Shown here piece after piece: positions 54,074 to 63,415 of a stretch of DNA of 64,000 bases (position 1 is the stretch's first letter; every line of letters begins with the position of its first letter). This DNA comes from Novosphingobium kaempferiae. GTDB taxonomy: Bacteria; Pseudomonadota; Alphaproteobacteria; Sphingomonadales; Sphingomonadaceae. The notes beneath the pieces were generated by a model, which was given only the letters and a program-made list of their open reading frames with translations, ran no database searches and was not told the origin of the DNA. The stretch spans positions 1,860,001 through 1,924,000 of the forward strand of contig NZ_CP089301.1 of the NCBI RefSeq assembly GCF_021227995.1, written 5' to 3'. A program made the translations under genes and the position numbers.

Positions 54074-56592
54074 GCCTGCACGATCAGGACGACGCCGCGC
54101 TGCGCGCCGCACAGGAGGACCGGCTGCGCAAGGTGTGGGAGCCGCCCAAGGGCCTGTTCCTGCGCTGGACCGACACCAACAACAACCGCGTCGGCGTATG
54201 GTACGTCCTGACCGCGTTCGGCTTCATGCTGTTCGCGGGCGTGCTCGCGCTCATCATGCGGATGCAGCTGGCGGTGCCGGACAACGATCTTGTCGATGCG
54301 GGGACGTTCAACCAGCTGTTCACCCTGCACGGCTCGGTGATGATGTTCCTCTTCGCCGTGCCGATGTTCGAGGCCGTCTCGATCATCCTGCTGCCGCAGT
54401 TGCTGGGCGCGCGCGACCTGCCGTTTCCGCGCCTTTCCGCCTTCGGATACTGGTCGTTCCTGATCGGCGGAGTGTTCGTCTCCGGCTCGATCTTCTTCGA
54501 TGTCGCGCCCGACGGCGGGTGGTTCATGTACCCGCCGCTGACGACCCGCACCGACCTCTCGGGCCTCGGCGCGGACATCTGGATGCTGGGGCTGTCCTTC
54601 ATCGAGGTGTCGTCGGTCGCCGCCGCGGTGGAGTTGATCGTCGGCGTCCTGAAATGCCGCCCGCCGGGGATGCGGCTCAACCTGATGCCGCTCTATGCCT
54701 GGTACATCCTCGTCGTCGCGGTGATGATCCTGTTCGCCTTCCCGCCGCTGATCGCGGGCGACGTGCTGTTCGAGATGGAGCGCCTGCTCGACTGGCCGTT
54801 CTTCGACGCACAGCGCGGCGGCGATCCGCTGCTGTGGCAGCACCTGTTCTGGATCTTCGGCCACCCGGAGGTCTACATCGTCTTCCTGCCCTCCATCGCC
54901 CTCTTCGCGATGCTGGTGCCCACCTTCGCGCGGCGGCACCTGCTGGGCTATCCGTGGATCGTGCTGGCGGCGGTGGGGACGGCGTTCCTGTCCTTCGGGC
55001 TCTGGGTCCACCACATGTTCGCGACCGGACTGCCCAAGATCAGCCTCGCGTTCTTCTCCGCCGCGTCGGAGGCGGTGGCGATCCCCACGGCGGTGCAGAT
55101 CTTCGTGTTCATCGTGACGCTCTGGGCGGGCCGCGTGGTGTGGTCGACGCCGCTGCTCTATGCGACGGGGAGCCTTGCGATCTTCGTCATCGGCGGGCTT
55201 ACGGGCGTGATGGTGGCCGTCGCCCCGTTCGACTGGCAGGCGCACGACACCTACTTCGTCGTCGCGCACCTGCATTACGTGCTGATCGGCGGCACGCTGA
55301 TGCCGCTGTTCGCCGGGCTCTATTACTACTGGCCGCTGATCACCGGAAAGAAGCTGTCGGACCGGCTGGGGCGCACGGCGTTCTGGCTGATCTTCGTGGG
55401 CGCTAACCTGTGCTTCTTCCCGATGCACCTGTCGGGGCTGGAAGGGATGCCGCGCCGCGTCTTCACTTACCCGGAGGAGCTTGGCCTCGGCGGGCTCAAC
55501 CTTGCCTCCACCATCGGCTCGTTCGTGATCGCGGCGGGCGTGGCGGTGATCGTGCTCGACCTGTGCCGCTCGCCATGGCGGACCAAGGCACCGCGCAATC
55601 CTTGGGCTGCGGGCACGCTGGAATGGCTCGCCCATCCCGATGACGAGGACTGGGGCATCCGCTCGATCCCGTTGATCGAGAGCCGCTACCCGATCTGGGA
55701 TCAGGAGGACTTCGTGCGCAAGGTGGACGAAGGCCGCTACTTCCTGCCCGATGCCGAGGAAGGCCGGCGCGAGACCATCGTGACCTCGGTGCTGGACGCA
55801 CGGCCCGTCTCGGTGATCCGCCTCGGCGGGCCAAGCTGGCTACCGATGCTGACGGCGGTGGCGCTGGGCGGCGTGTTCATCCTGACGACCTACCACTTCT
55901 ACTGGGCCGCGCTCGTCTCGGGCGTGCTGACGCTGGCGCTGGTGCTGGCATGGCTGTGGACCGGCACGGCGGAGATTCCGGAGAAGCCCGGCAAGCCCAT
56001 CGGCCACGGCATCGAATTGCCGCTCTACATCTCGGGCGACGCGGCGCCGGGGTGGTGGGCGATGTTCATCACCATGATGGCCGATGCGACGGCGTTCTCG
56101 GGCCTCGTCTTCGGCTACTACTTCTTCTGGACCCGGCACGAGGATTTCCCGCCGATGGCGATGGCCGACGGCCCCGGCGTGTTCTGGCCGATGGTGGCGC
56201 TGGCAGTCGGATTGGCAACCTGGCTGGCGACGGTCGGGGCGCGGGAAGTCCACGCGCGGGGCAATGTCTCGCTCGCCCGCGTGCTCGTGCTGCTCGGCAT
56301 CGGCGCAAGCGTGGCGGGCGTCTTCGCCGGGCTCGCCGGGCCGTGGCTCTCCGGCATGGACCCGCAGGCGCACAGCTATCCCGCGATCGTGTGGACGCTG
56401 GCGATCTGGACGACGGCGCATTGCGGCGTCGCGGCGATCATGCTCGCCTACGTGCTCGCGCGCAGCCTGGCAGGAAAGATGACGCCGCAGCACGATGCCG
56501 ACATCCGCAACGTCACCGTCTACATGCATTTCCTCGCGCTGACGGTGGCGGTTACGTACCTCACCATCGGCCTGTTCCCGGAGGTCGCGTGA
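54070..56592 (+). CDS. Fused cytochrome c oxidase subunits I and III
   Basis: An 840-residue membrane protein. The subunit I part (to about residue 560) keeps haem ligand H87, the CuB ligand H265 with cross-linked Y269 in GHPEVYI, H314 and H315 in WVHHMF, and H400 and H402 in VVAHLHYV. After a hydrophilic linker of about 90 residues comes a subunit III-like part (about 590-840) with GWWAMFITMMADATAFSGLVFGYYFFW. Such fusions occur in caa3-type oxidases of several bacteria. The enzyme would reduce oxygen and pump protons. It is coupled by ATGA overlap to subunit II and by TGATG to the next gene. Confidence 0.87.
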   Translation: MSLHDQDDAALRAAQEDRLRKVWEPPKGLFLRWTDTNNNRVGVWYVLTAFGFMLFAGVLALIMRMQLAVPDNDLVDAGTFNQLFTLHGSVMMFLFAVPMFEAVSIILLPQLLGARDLPFPRLSAFGYWSFLIGGVFVSGSIFFDVAPDGGWFMYPPLTTRTDLSGLGADIWMLGLSFIEVSSVAAAVELIVGVLKCRPPGMRLNLMPLYAWYILVVAVMILFAFPPLIAGDVLFEMERLLDWPFFDAQRGGDPLLWQHLFWIFGHPEVYIVFLPSIALFAMLVPTFARRHLLGYPWIVLAAVGTAFLSFGLWVHHMFATGLPKISLAFFSAASEAVAIPTAVQIFVFIVTLWAGRVVWSTPLLYATGSLAIFVIGGLTGVMVAVAPFDWQAHDTYFVVAHLHYVLIGGTLMPLFAGLYYYWPLITGKKLSDRLGRTAFWLIFVGANLCFFPMHLSGLEGMPRRVFTYPEELGLGGLNLASTIGSFVIAAGVAVIVLDLCRSPWRTKAPRNPWAAGTLEWLAHPDDEDWGIRSIPLIESRYPIWDQEDFVRKVDEGRYFLPDAEEGRRETIVTSVLDARPVSVIRLGGPSWLPMLTAVALGGVFILTTYHFYWAALVSGVLTLALVLAWLWTGTAEIPEKPGKPIGHGIELPLYISGDAAPGWWAMFITMMADATAFSGLVFGYYFFWTRHEDFPPMAMADGPGVFWPMVALAVGLATWLATVGAREVHARGNVSLARVLVLLGIGASVAGVFAGLAGPWLSGMDPQAHSYPAIVWTLAIWTTAHCGVAAIMLAYVLARSLAGKMTPQHDADIRNVTVYMHFLALTVAVTYLTIGLFPEVA

Positions 56593-56969
56593 TGGGCGAG
56601 CGGCGCAAGTGGCACGAGCGGCTCAAGGTCACGCTCTGGACGCTGATCGTCCCGCCGACGGTCTGGGCGGGGCACTTCCTGTTCAGCTACCTGTGGGCGG
56701 CGATCTCCTGCGCCAAGGACGGGCGCTTCGCCAAGTTCCCGGTGCTGTTCACGGTGGGCACGGTGATCGCGCTCGCGCTGATCGTGCTGTCGGGCTGGAT
56801 CGCCTGGAAGCAGCAGCGCACCGTCGGCGACCCGCCCCCGCATGAGCAGGGCACCGAGGTCGACCGACTGCGCTTTCTGGCGAAGTCGACACTGCTTCTG
56901 GCGGGGCTCAGTTTCGTCTCGGTGCTGTTCAGTGCATTGCCTGTCGTGTTCATCGGAGACTGCCGATGA
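56592..56969 (+). CDS. Small membrane protein of the oxidase operon
   Basis: A 125-residue protein with three hydrophobic segments and a Gln/Arg-rich middle. It is not assigned to a family by eye. It shares a base with the preceding subunit I/III stop and overlaps CtaG by ATGA, so it is almost surely an oxidase accessory or subunit IV-like protein. The function is inferred from context only. Confidence 0.6.
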   Translation: MGERRKWHERLKVTLWTLIVPPTVWAGHFLFSYLWAAISCAKDGRFAKFPVLFTVGTVIALALIVLSGWIAWKQQRTVGDPPPHEQGTEVDRLRFLAKSTLLLAGLSFVSVLFSALPVVFIGDCR

Positions 56970-57556
56970 GGCGTATGGCGCTGATTTTCGGCCTCGTTCT
57001 GGCCCCTGTAGGCTGGGCGCTGTCGCGCTACGGAATGACCGGGCACATGGCCGGCCACATGATCGCCGTCGCCGTGGCAGCCCCACTACTCGCGCTCGCA
57101 ACGACTGGAACCCGCGCCGATCCGGCCCTCCGCTGGCCCCGCGTCGTCACGCCAATGGCGATGATGCTGCTCGAACTTCTGACCGTCTGGAGCTGGCACC
57201 TCCCCGCTCTGCGCGCCGCCGCCGATGCATCGCCGGTACTGCCAGCCCTAGAACACCTGAGCTTCCTCGCCGCCGGATTCCTGCTGTGGAGCGCCGCGCT
57301 CCACGCCCCCGCCCGGGCCAGCGGCATCGGCGCGCTACTGCTGACCTCGATGCACATGACTTTGCTCGGCGTGCTGATCGGCCTTGCTCCCCGACCGCTG
57401 TATCATGGGATGCACCACTCCGGCGGGCTCGATCCGCTGGCGGATCAACAGCTTGGCGGCGTGGTGATGCTGGTGGTCGGCGGCGTCAGCTATCTGGTCG
57501 GAGGGCTTGCCCTGCTCGGCACCTTGCTGCGCGGAGAAAGGAGCGCCTCGGCATGA
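56966..57556 (+). CDS. ctaG: Cytochrome c oxidase assembly protein CtaG (caa3 type)
   Basis: A 196-residue polytopic membrane protein. HMAGHMIAVAVAAPLLAL, SWHLPALRAAADASPVLPALEHLSFLAAGFLLWSA and the histidines of LYHGMHHSGGLDPLADQQLGGVVMLVVGG are typical of the caa3_CtaG family, thought to help copper insertion. It overlaps the preceding small gene and the following cytochrome gene, each by ATGA. Confidence 0.82.
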   Translation: MRRMALIFGLVLAPVGWALSRYGMTGHMAGHMIAVAVAAPLLALATTGTRADPALRWPRVVTPMAMMLLELLTVWSWHLPALRAAADASPVLPALEHLSFLAAGFLLWSAALHAPARASGIGALLLTSMHMTLLGVLIGLAPRPLYHGMHHSGGLDPLADQQLGGVVMLVVGGVSYLVGGLALLGTLLRGERSASA

Positions 57557-58584
57557 TGGTGAAGATCACGTTCGGGCGCGCCGTGCTCGTCCTCTGCGCG
57601 CTGGTGGCGCTGGGCCTCGGCGTTGCGGCAGCAGGGCTGGTGCCGATCGCCGCATCCTCCGGCCATTGGAAGATCACCGACTGGTTCCTCCACTGGACCA
57701 TGCAGAACTCCGCCCGCACCTACAGCGTGGTGCAGACGCCGAAGCAGGTGCGAGACGACAGCAGCCTCGTCAGCGCGGCGGGTCACTTCCGGCAGGCCTG
57801 CCAGGTCTGCCACGGCGCACCGGGCGAACCGCCCTCGCCCGTCATGCAGGCCGCAACGCCGCCCGCGCCGGACCTTGCGAAGACGGCGGGACACTACACC
57901 GACCGAGAGCTGTTCTGGATCATCCGCCACGGCATAAAATACACCGGCATGCCCGCATGGCCCGCCTCCGGCCGCGACGACGAAGTGCGCCGCATGGTCG
58001 GCTTCGTGCGCAGCCTACCGACGATGAATGCACAGCAGTACCGCGACCTCGCGGAGCAGCCCCTGACAGCCACCGCGCCGCCTGCCTCCGCCGATTGCGC
58101 AGGCTGCCACGGTACGGACGGCGTGGGCCGGGGTCAGCCCGACATCCCCCTCATCGCCGGGCAGGATGCCTCCTACATCGCACAAGCCCTGCGCCAGTAC
58201 CGCGCAGGAAAGCGAGGCAGTGCGGCGATGCAGGTCGCCGCCGCCGGGCTCGACGACCGCGCTATCCGCACGCTAGCCGCGTACTATGCGGGGCTTAAAG
58301 GTCTTCCGCGCACCTCCACCGCCCCTCTGCACCCCGTGGCGGCGAAAGGGCTGCCCGAGGCCCAGCTACCCGCCTGTGCAAGCTGTCACGCCGAAGGCAA
58401 ATCCGCCCCCCGCATCGCCGGACAAAGGCCGCAATACCTCGCCGAACGCCTGCGCCAATGGCGCGGAGACGACGCCGTGATCGACGCGCACAAGCCCCGG
58501 CAACCGATGGCCGTCATCGCCCGGCGCATCCCGGCGGAAGAGATCGACACGCTTTCCGAAGCCCTGTCGCGCGCCGTGCCGTAA
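57553..58584 (+). CDS. Tri-haem cytochrome c
   Basis: A 343-residue protein with one N-terminal membrane anchor (about residues 9-31) and three CXXCH haem sites: CQVCH (83-87), CAGCH and CASCH. The middle and last domains resemble cytochrome c4-like units. It could carry electrons from the PQQ dehydrogenase or a cytochrome bc1 complex to the caa3 oxidase. The ATG at 57553 overlaps the CtaG stop, and the frame continues the operon. A weak CCGGGA/TCCCGG hairpin at 58590-58615 follows and may end transcription. Confidence 0.82.
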   Translation: MMVKITFGRAVLVLCALVALGLGVAAAGLVPIAASSGHWKITDWFLHWTMQNSARTYSVVQTPKQVRDDSSLVSAAGHFRQACQVCHGAPGEPPSPVMQAATPPAPDLAKTAGHYTDRELFWIIRHGIKYTGMPAWPASGRDDEVRRMVGFVRSLPTMNAQQYRDLAEQPLTATAPPASADCAGCHGTDGVGRGQPDIPLIAGQDASYIAQALRQYRAGKRGSAAMQVAAAGLDDRAIRTLAAYYAGLKGLPRTSTAPLHPVAAKGLPEAQLPACASCHAEGKSAPRIAGQRPQYLAERLRQWRGDDAVIDAHKPRQPMAVIARRIPAEEIDTLSEALSRAVP

Positions 58585-58643
58585 CACCACCGGGAACAAC
58601 CTGCCCCGCTCCCGGCTTGTGATGCCGAGGAAGGAATCCGCCC

Positions 58644-59528
58644 ATGCCCGCACGCGCATACTGGAAAGGCCAGATCCGCCTGGCGCTCGTCTCGATCCCG
58701 ATCGAGGTCTACCCGGCGACCCGTTCGGGCGCAGCGATCTCCTTCCACCAGATCCACGAACCCAGCGGCAAGCGCATCCGCTACGAGAAGGTCGCTCCCG
58801 GCGTCGGTCCGGTTGACCGCGACGAGATCATCAAGGGCTTCGAAGTCTCCAAGGGCAACTACGTCCTGCTCGACGAGGAGGAAATCGAGGCGGTCAAGAT
58901 CGAGAGCCGCAAGACGCTGGAGCTGGTCCAGTTCGTCGATGCCGACGAGATCGACGTGCTCTATTACGAGAAGCCCTACTTCGTCGTCCCCGCCGACGAT
59001 CTGGCGGAGGAAGCCTATACGGTTTTGCGCGAGGCATTGCGCAAGACGCGCAAGGTTGGCCTCGGCCAGTTGGCGGTGCGCGGGCGCGAGCAACTGGTGT
59101 CGATCAAGCCCTGCGGGCGCGGGTTGGTGATGGAAGTGCTACGCTACGCCGACGAGGTCCACAAGGCGCAGGGCTACTTCCGTGACATCGAGGATGCGAA
59201 GCCCGACGCAGATCTGCTCGACCTTGCAACCGCGCTGATCGACAAGAAGACCGCGCCGTTCAAGCCCGCCGAGTTCCATGACCGTTACGTCGATGCGCTC
59301 CATCGCCTGATCGACAAGAAGGCCAAATCGAAGAGCAACAAGCGCATCCTCGAGGACGTGGAAGAGCCCGCCAGCGGCAAGGGCAACGTCATCGACCTCA
59401 TGGCCGCGCTGAAGAAGTCGGTGGGCGAAGGTGGCAAAACCAGCGCCAAGTCCTCATCCACGACACGCAAACCTGCGGCGAAGAAGGCCGCCTCGACCGG
59501 TGGCACCCGTGCCCGCAAGCGCGCGTAA
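58644..59528 (+). CDS. ku: Ku protein (bacterial NHEJ)
   Basis: A 294-residue Ku homodimer subunit that binds DNA ends and recruits LigD. It begins ARAYWKGQIRLALVSIPIEVYPAT, the family start, with FHQIHEPSGKRIRYEKVAP and KGFEVSKGNYVLLDEEEIEAVKIES following. The C-terminus is a Lys/Ala-rich extension common in alphaproteobacterial Ku. An AGGAAGGA site precedes the ATG. The end overlaps the LigD start region, so the pair is cotranscribed. Confidence 0.9.
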   Translation: MPARAYWKGQIRLALVSIPIEVYPATRSGAAISFHQIHEPSGKRIRYEKVAPGVGPVDRDEIIKGFEVSKGNYVLLDEEEIEAVKIESRKTLELVQFVDADEIDVLYYEKPYFVVPADDLAEEAYTVLREALRKTRKVGLGQLAVRGREQLVSIKPCGRGLVMEVLRYADEVHKAQGYFRDIEDAKPDADLLDLATALIDKKTAPFKPAEFHDRYVDALHRLIDKKAKSKSNKRILEDVEEPASGKGNVIDLMAALKKSVGEGGKTSAKSSSTTRKPAAKKAASTGGTRARKRA

Positions 59529-62046
59529 GGGCAAAGCCGGAGTCCCCGGCGCGGACCTGCTCGCCGAGTACAACCGCAAGCGCGACTTTGCCAGGACGGC
59601 CGAGCCTGCAGGAAAGCGCAGCAAGGGCAACGGCAACAGCTTCGTCGTCCAGAAGCACGCGGCGACGCGGCTGCACTGGGATTTCCGGCTTGAGGTGGAC
59701 GGCGTGCTCAAGTCATGGGCTGTGACGAAGGGGCCGAGCGCCGATCCCGACGACAAGCGCCTTGCCGTTCGCACCGAGGACCATCCCCTTTCGTATGGCG
59801 AGTTCGAAGGCGGCATCCCCAAGGGCGAATACGGCGGCGGTACGGTGATGCTGTGGGATCGCGGCACCTGGGCGCCGATTGCAGGCAAGAGCGCGAAGGA
59901 CATCGCGGACGGCCACCTCCACTTCACGCTCGATGGGGAGCGGATGAAGGGCGAATGGCTGCTGGTGCGCATGAAGCCCCGACCGGGCGAGAAGCGCGAG
60001 AACTGGCTGCTGCGCAAGGTGAACGACGCCCATGCCGAACATGGCGACGTTCTGGTCGACCAAGGGCTCACTAGTGTGCTCACCGGCCGCACCATGGCCG
60101 AGATCGAGGCGGACAAAAACGGCACCCACTCGCTCAAAGGCAAGAAGGGCGATGCCTTCGCACAGGTCATGGAGAAGGCCGCCTCCCGCAACGCGCGGCA
60201 GAAACGCCCGGTCCGCAAGGGCTCGAACAAGCCGCCGAAGTTCCGCCCGGTCCAGCTTGCCACGCTGATCGACACCGTGCCCACCGGCAACCTGTGGATG
60301 CACGAGATTAAGTTCGACGGCTACCGCGCGCTCATCGCGGCGGCGGGTGGCAAGGTCGTGGTCCATACCCGCAGCGGCCTCGACTGGACGGACAAGTTCG
60401 GCCCTCTCGCCGCGCATATCGCCGCACTCGAACTACCGCCCTGTCTGATCGACGGTGAGATCATCGCCCGTGGACGGGACGGAAACCCGGACTTCTCCAG
60501 CCTCCAGAGCGTGTTAAAGCGCGGCCACGGCAGCCAGACCAAGGACGACGCTCTCGAACTGCACGCCTTCGACCTCCTTGAACTCGACGGCGATGACCTG
60601 GCCACGATGACCAACGTCGAGCGCAAGGAGCGGCTCGAAGCGCTGCTGTCGGAAGCACAGCCGCCCGTCTTCGTCGCCGATCATGTGATCGGTGCGGGCG
60701 AAAAGCTTTACGATGCGATGTGCGCCGCCGGTCAGGAAGGGATCATCGCCAAGCGCATAGACGCACCCTACCGGGGCGGCCGTACGAAGGACTGGGTCAA
60801 GGTCAAGTGTACCCGCCGGCAGGAGTTCGTGATCGTCGGCTGGTCGAAGTCCAGCGCCAAGGGGCGGCCGTTCTCCTCGCTGCTGCTTGGGCAATACGAG
60901 GACAAGACGCTCATCTATCGCGGCAAGGTGGGCACTGGCTTCGACGCCGGGAGCCTTGCCGACATGGCTGCCCGATTGGAGAAGCTGGCGCGCAAGACCG
61001 CACCCGTCGAAGTCGAGCGCGCGGAGGCGCGGGGCGCGAGTTGGGTCTCCCCGAAGTTGGTGGCGGAGGTCGCCTTTGCCGAATTAACCGGCGACGGCCG
61101 CATCCGCCATGGCAGCTTTCTTGGTCTCAGGGCCGACAGGAAGGCGAAGTCGGTGGCGCCCGAGCAACCGCAGGCCGCACCCAAGGCGGAGATCGCCGTG
61201 AAGATCAGCAACCGCGACCGCGTGATCTTCCCCGAAAGCGGCGAGACCAAGGGCGATCTGGCCGACTACTATGCTGCCGTCGCACCGCTTATGCTGCCCT
61301 TCGCCGCCAACCGCCCGATCAGCCTTGTGCGATGTCCGCAGGGCCGCGCGAAGAAATGCTTCTTCCAGAAGCATGACAGCGGCACTTTCGGCGATCACGT
61401 CCATCATGTCCCCATCCGTGAGAAGGACGGCGGCACGGAGGACTACCTCTACCTCGACAATGTCGAGGGCCTGCTAGCCTGCGTGCAGATGGGGACGATC
61501 GAGTTCCACGGCTGGGCGGCGCGCGCCGACGACGTGGACCTTCCCGACCGCATGATCTTCGATCTCGACCCCGATGAAGGGCTCGACTTCAGGGAGTGCG
61601 TGCGCGCTGCCATGGACATCCGCGCGCGGCTGGCGGACCTCGGACTGGTAACGTTCGCCATGCTGTCCGGGGGCAAGGGCGTCCATGTCGTGGTGCCGCT
61701 GAAACGCGGCCACGACTGGGACACCCACAAGGACTTCGCCCGCCGCTTCGCCGAGGCGATGAGCCTCTCCGAGCCCGACCGCTACGTTGCGACGATGAGC
61801 AAGGCCAAGCGCAAGGGGCGTATCTTCATCGACTGGCTGCGCAACCAGCGCGGAGCGACCGCCGTGCTGCCGTACTCTGCGAGAGCACGAGAAGGCGCGC
61901 CCGTCGCGGTGCCGGTGGCATGGGATGAACTCGGCAAGATGAAGAACGCCCACCCGTTTTCGATCGGCGATGCCGACACACTCATCGACCGCGCAACGCA
62001 ATTGCGTGGCTGGGGCTTTGCCGATCAGCCGCTGCCGCAGATCTAG
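59500..62046 (+). CDS. ligD: ATP-dependent DNA ligase D
   Basis: An 848-residue multidomain repair enzyme in the order 3'-phosphoesterase (about 40-180), ligase (about 240-540), polymerase/primase (about 570-840). Phosphoesterase motifs are KHAATRLHWDFRLE and HPLSYGEFEG. The ligase nucleotidyl lysine is K271 in EIKFDGYRA. The polymerase has IFDLDPDEGLDF as the metal site and KGVHVVVPL. Ku is encoded directly upstream. No ATG fits the start; a GTG at 59500 or 59509, inside the Ku end, is likely. The protein fills, trims and seals broken ends with Ku. Confidence 0.88.
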   Translation: MAPVPASARKGKAGVPGADLLAEYNRKRDFARTAEPAGKRSKGNGNSFVVQKHAATRLHWDFRLEVDGVLKSWAVTKGPSADPDDKRLAVRTEDHPLSYGEFEGGIPKGEYGGGTVMLWDRGTWAPIAGKSAKDIADGHLHFTLDGERMKGEWLLVRMKPRPGEKRENWLLRKVNDAHAEHGDVLVDQGLTSVLTGRTMAEIEADKNGTHSLKGKKGDAFAQVMEKAASRNARQKRPVRKGSNKPPKFRPVQLATLIDTVPTGNLWMHEIKFDGYRALIAAAGGKVVVHTRSGLDWTDKFGPLAAHIAALELPPCLIDGEIIARGRDGNPDFSSLQSVLKRGHGSQTKDDALELHAFDLLELDGDDLATMTNVERKERLEALLSEAQPPVFVADHVIGAGEKLYDAMCAAGQEGIIAKRIDAPYRGGRTKDWVKVKCTRRQEFVIVGWSKSSAKGRPFSSLLLGQYEDKTLIYRGKVGTGFDAGSLADMAARLEKLARKTAPVEVERAEARGASWVSPKLVAEVAFAELTGDGRIRHGSFLGLRADRKAKSVAPEQPQAAPKAEIAVKISNRDRVIFPESGETKGDLADYYAAVAPLMLPFAANRPISLVRCPQGRAKKCFFQKHDSGTFGDHVHHVPIREKDGGTEDYLYLDNVEGLLACVQMGTIEFHGWAARADDVDLPDRMIFDLDPDEGLDFRECVRAAMDIRARLADLGLVTFAMLSGGKGVHVVVPLKRGHDWDTHKDFARRFAEAMSLSEPDRYVATMSKAKRKGRIFIDWLRNQRGATAVLPYSARAREGAPVAVPVAWDELGKMKNAHPFSIGDADTLIDRATQLRGWGFADQPLPQI

Positions 62047-62211
62047 CGCTCCTGTCATCCGAAACCAAAACAGTCACCCAAGCGATGTGGGCTTTATGGA
62101 AACACCAGTCGGTTTTCGCCCATCGATACCAGTGGTTGACGGGTTTCAGCCAGTCGCCGATTCCCGTCGGACTGCTTTGCGATTCAACCGGCTGCAAAGA
62201 CGAACATCGGT

Positions 62212-63402
62212 TCAATTCACCTCACCGCAAAGCTCTTCCGTGTTCCGGAAATTATTGGGTACGGCGTTTCGAGAGCTCATCAGGACGGCAAGCAGGCCAA
62301 GCCCTGACGCGGCCGCGCCTGCAATCGAGACGAAAGGCAGGCTGAGGCCTGCTGCGATTACTGCGCCTCCCAGCGCCGCGCCGATCGCATTGCCCAGATT
62401 GAACGCGCCGATGTTCATCGAAGAGGCAAGGTTAGGCGCATCGGCGGCCGCGCTCATCACCCGCACTTGCAGCGGTGGCACCAGTGCGAAGCTGGCGATA
62501 CCCCACAGGAAGATCAGCAAAGTGGTCGGCCCCGCGAAGGGCATGGCAAAGGCAAATGCCACCAGGATCGCCGTCAGCGCGGCAAGCGTCACGATCAGCG
62601 TCCTGTCTACAGACCTGTCGGCAAAGCGTCCGCCCAGCCAGTTGCCGATGGTGAGGCCCACTCCGTAGAGCACCAGCATCGCGGTCACGAACCCGATCGA
62701 GCCATGGGTCTGATCGCGCAGGATCGGCGTGATATAGGTGAATACGGTGAACATCGCGCTGGCACCGACCACGGTGAGGCCCAACGCCGCAAGTACCGGC
62801 CCACGCATGAGCACACGCAGTTCGGATCGCGCGTCGCCATCCGTCGGGGCCGGCATGTCAGGCAAAGTCAGGCGTAGGGCCGCTATGGTCAACACGCCGA
62901 GCACTGCTACGCCCCAGAAGGCCGCGCGCCAGCCGAGGATTTCCCCAGCCCAGGTCGCCAGCGGGACGCCGACGACATTGGCGATCGTCAGGCCCATGAA
63001 CATGGCCGCGACCGCACCGGCCTGCCGCTGGGGCGGAACCAGACTGGCGGCGACGATCGATCCGACACCGAAGAAGGCGCCATGATTGAGCGAGGTGATG
63101 ATCCGCGCGAACAGCAGCATCGCATAGCTGTCGGAGAGCGCCGCGATCAGATTGCCGACCGTGAAGATGGCCGCAAGGCCGATCAGCAACGTGCGGCGTG
63201 GCAGTCGGCCGGTGGTCAGCGTCATCAGCGGCGCGCCCAGCATCACTCCGATCGCATAAGCGCTGATAAGCAGGCCGGCGGAGGGGATCGAGACGCCAAG
63301 GTCGGTTGCGATGACGGGCAGCAGGCCCATCGGAGCAAATTCGGTGACGCCGATACCGAAGGCACCGGCGGCGAGGGCGAGAAGCGGTGGGTTGATCTTC
63401 AT
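62212..63402 (-). CDS. MFS exporter, DHA1 (AraJ/YdhP-like)
   Basis: A 396-residue transporter with twelve helices. ALAAGAFGIGVTEFAPMGLLPVIATDLGVS is the DHA1/AraJ family start, and PLMTLTTGRLPRRTLLIG is the loop 2-3 motif. This family exports sugars, arabinose-like compounds or drugs; the cargo is uncertain. AAGGGAG lies about 8 bases before the ATG. It starts 13 bases past the aldo/keto reductase stop on the same strand, so the two form an operon. Confidence 0.82.
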   Translation of the reverse strand: MKINPPLLALAAGAFGIGVTEFAPMGLLPVIATDLGVSIPSAGLLISAYAIGVMLGAPLMTLTTGRLPRRTLLIGLAAIFTVGNLIAALSDSYAMLLFARIITSLNHGAFFGVGSIVAASLVPPQRQAGAVAAMFMGLTIANVVGVPLATWAGEILGWRAAFWGVAVLGVLTIAALRLTLPDMPAPTDGDARSELRVLMRGPVLAALGLTVVGASAMFTVFTYITPILRDQTHGSIGFVTAMLVLYGVGLTIGNWLGGRFADRSVDRTLIVTLAALTAILVAFAFAMPFAGPTTLLIFLWGIASFALVPPLQVRVMSAAADAPNLASSMNIGAFNLGNAIGAALGGAVIAAGLSLPFVSIAGAAASGLGLLAVLMSSRNAVPNNFRNTEELCGEVN

Positions 63403-63415
63403 GATGCTTCTCCCT

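Noticed and set aside
54007..55635. A 542-codon minus-strand open frame opposite the oxidase subunit I gene
   Set aside because: It is rich in Arg, His and Gln as expected of an antisense GC shadow; the sense strand has all oxidase ligands.
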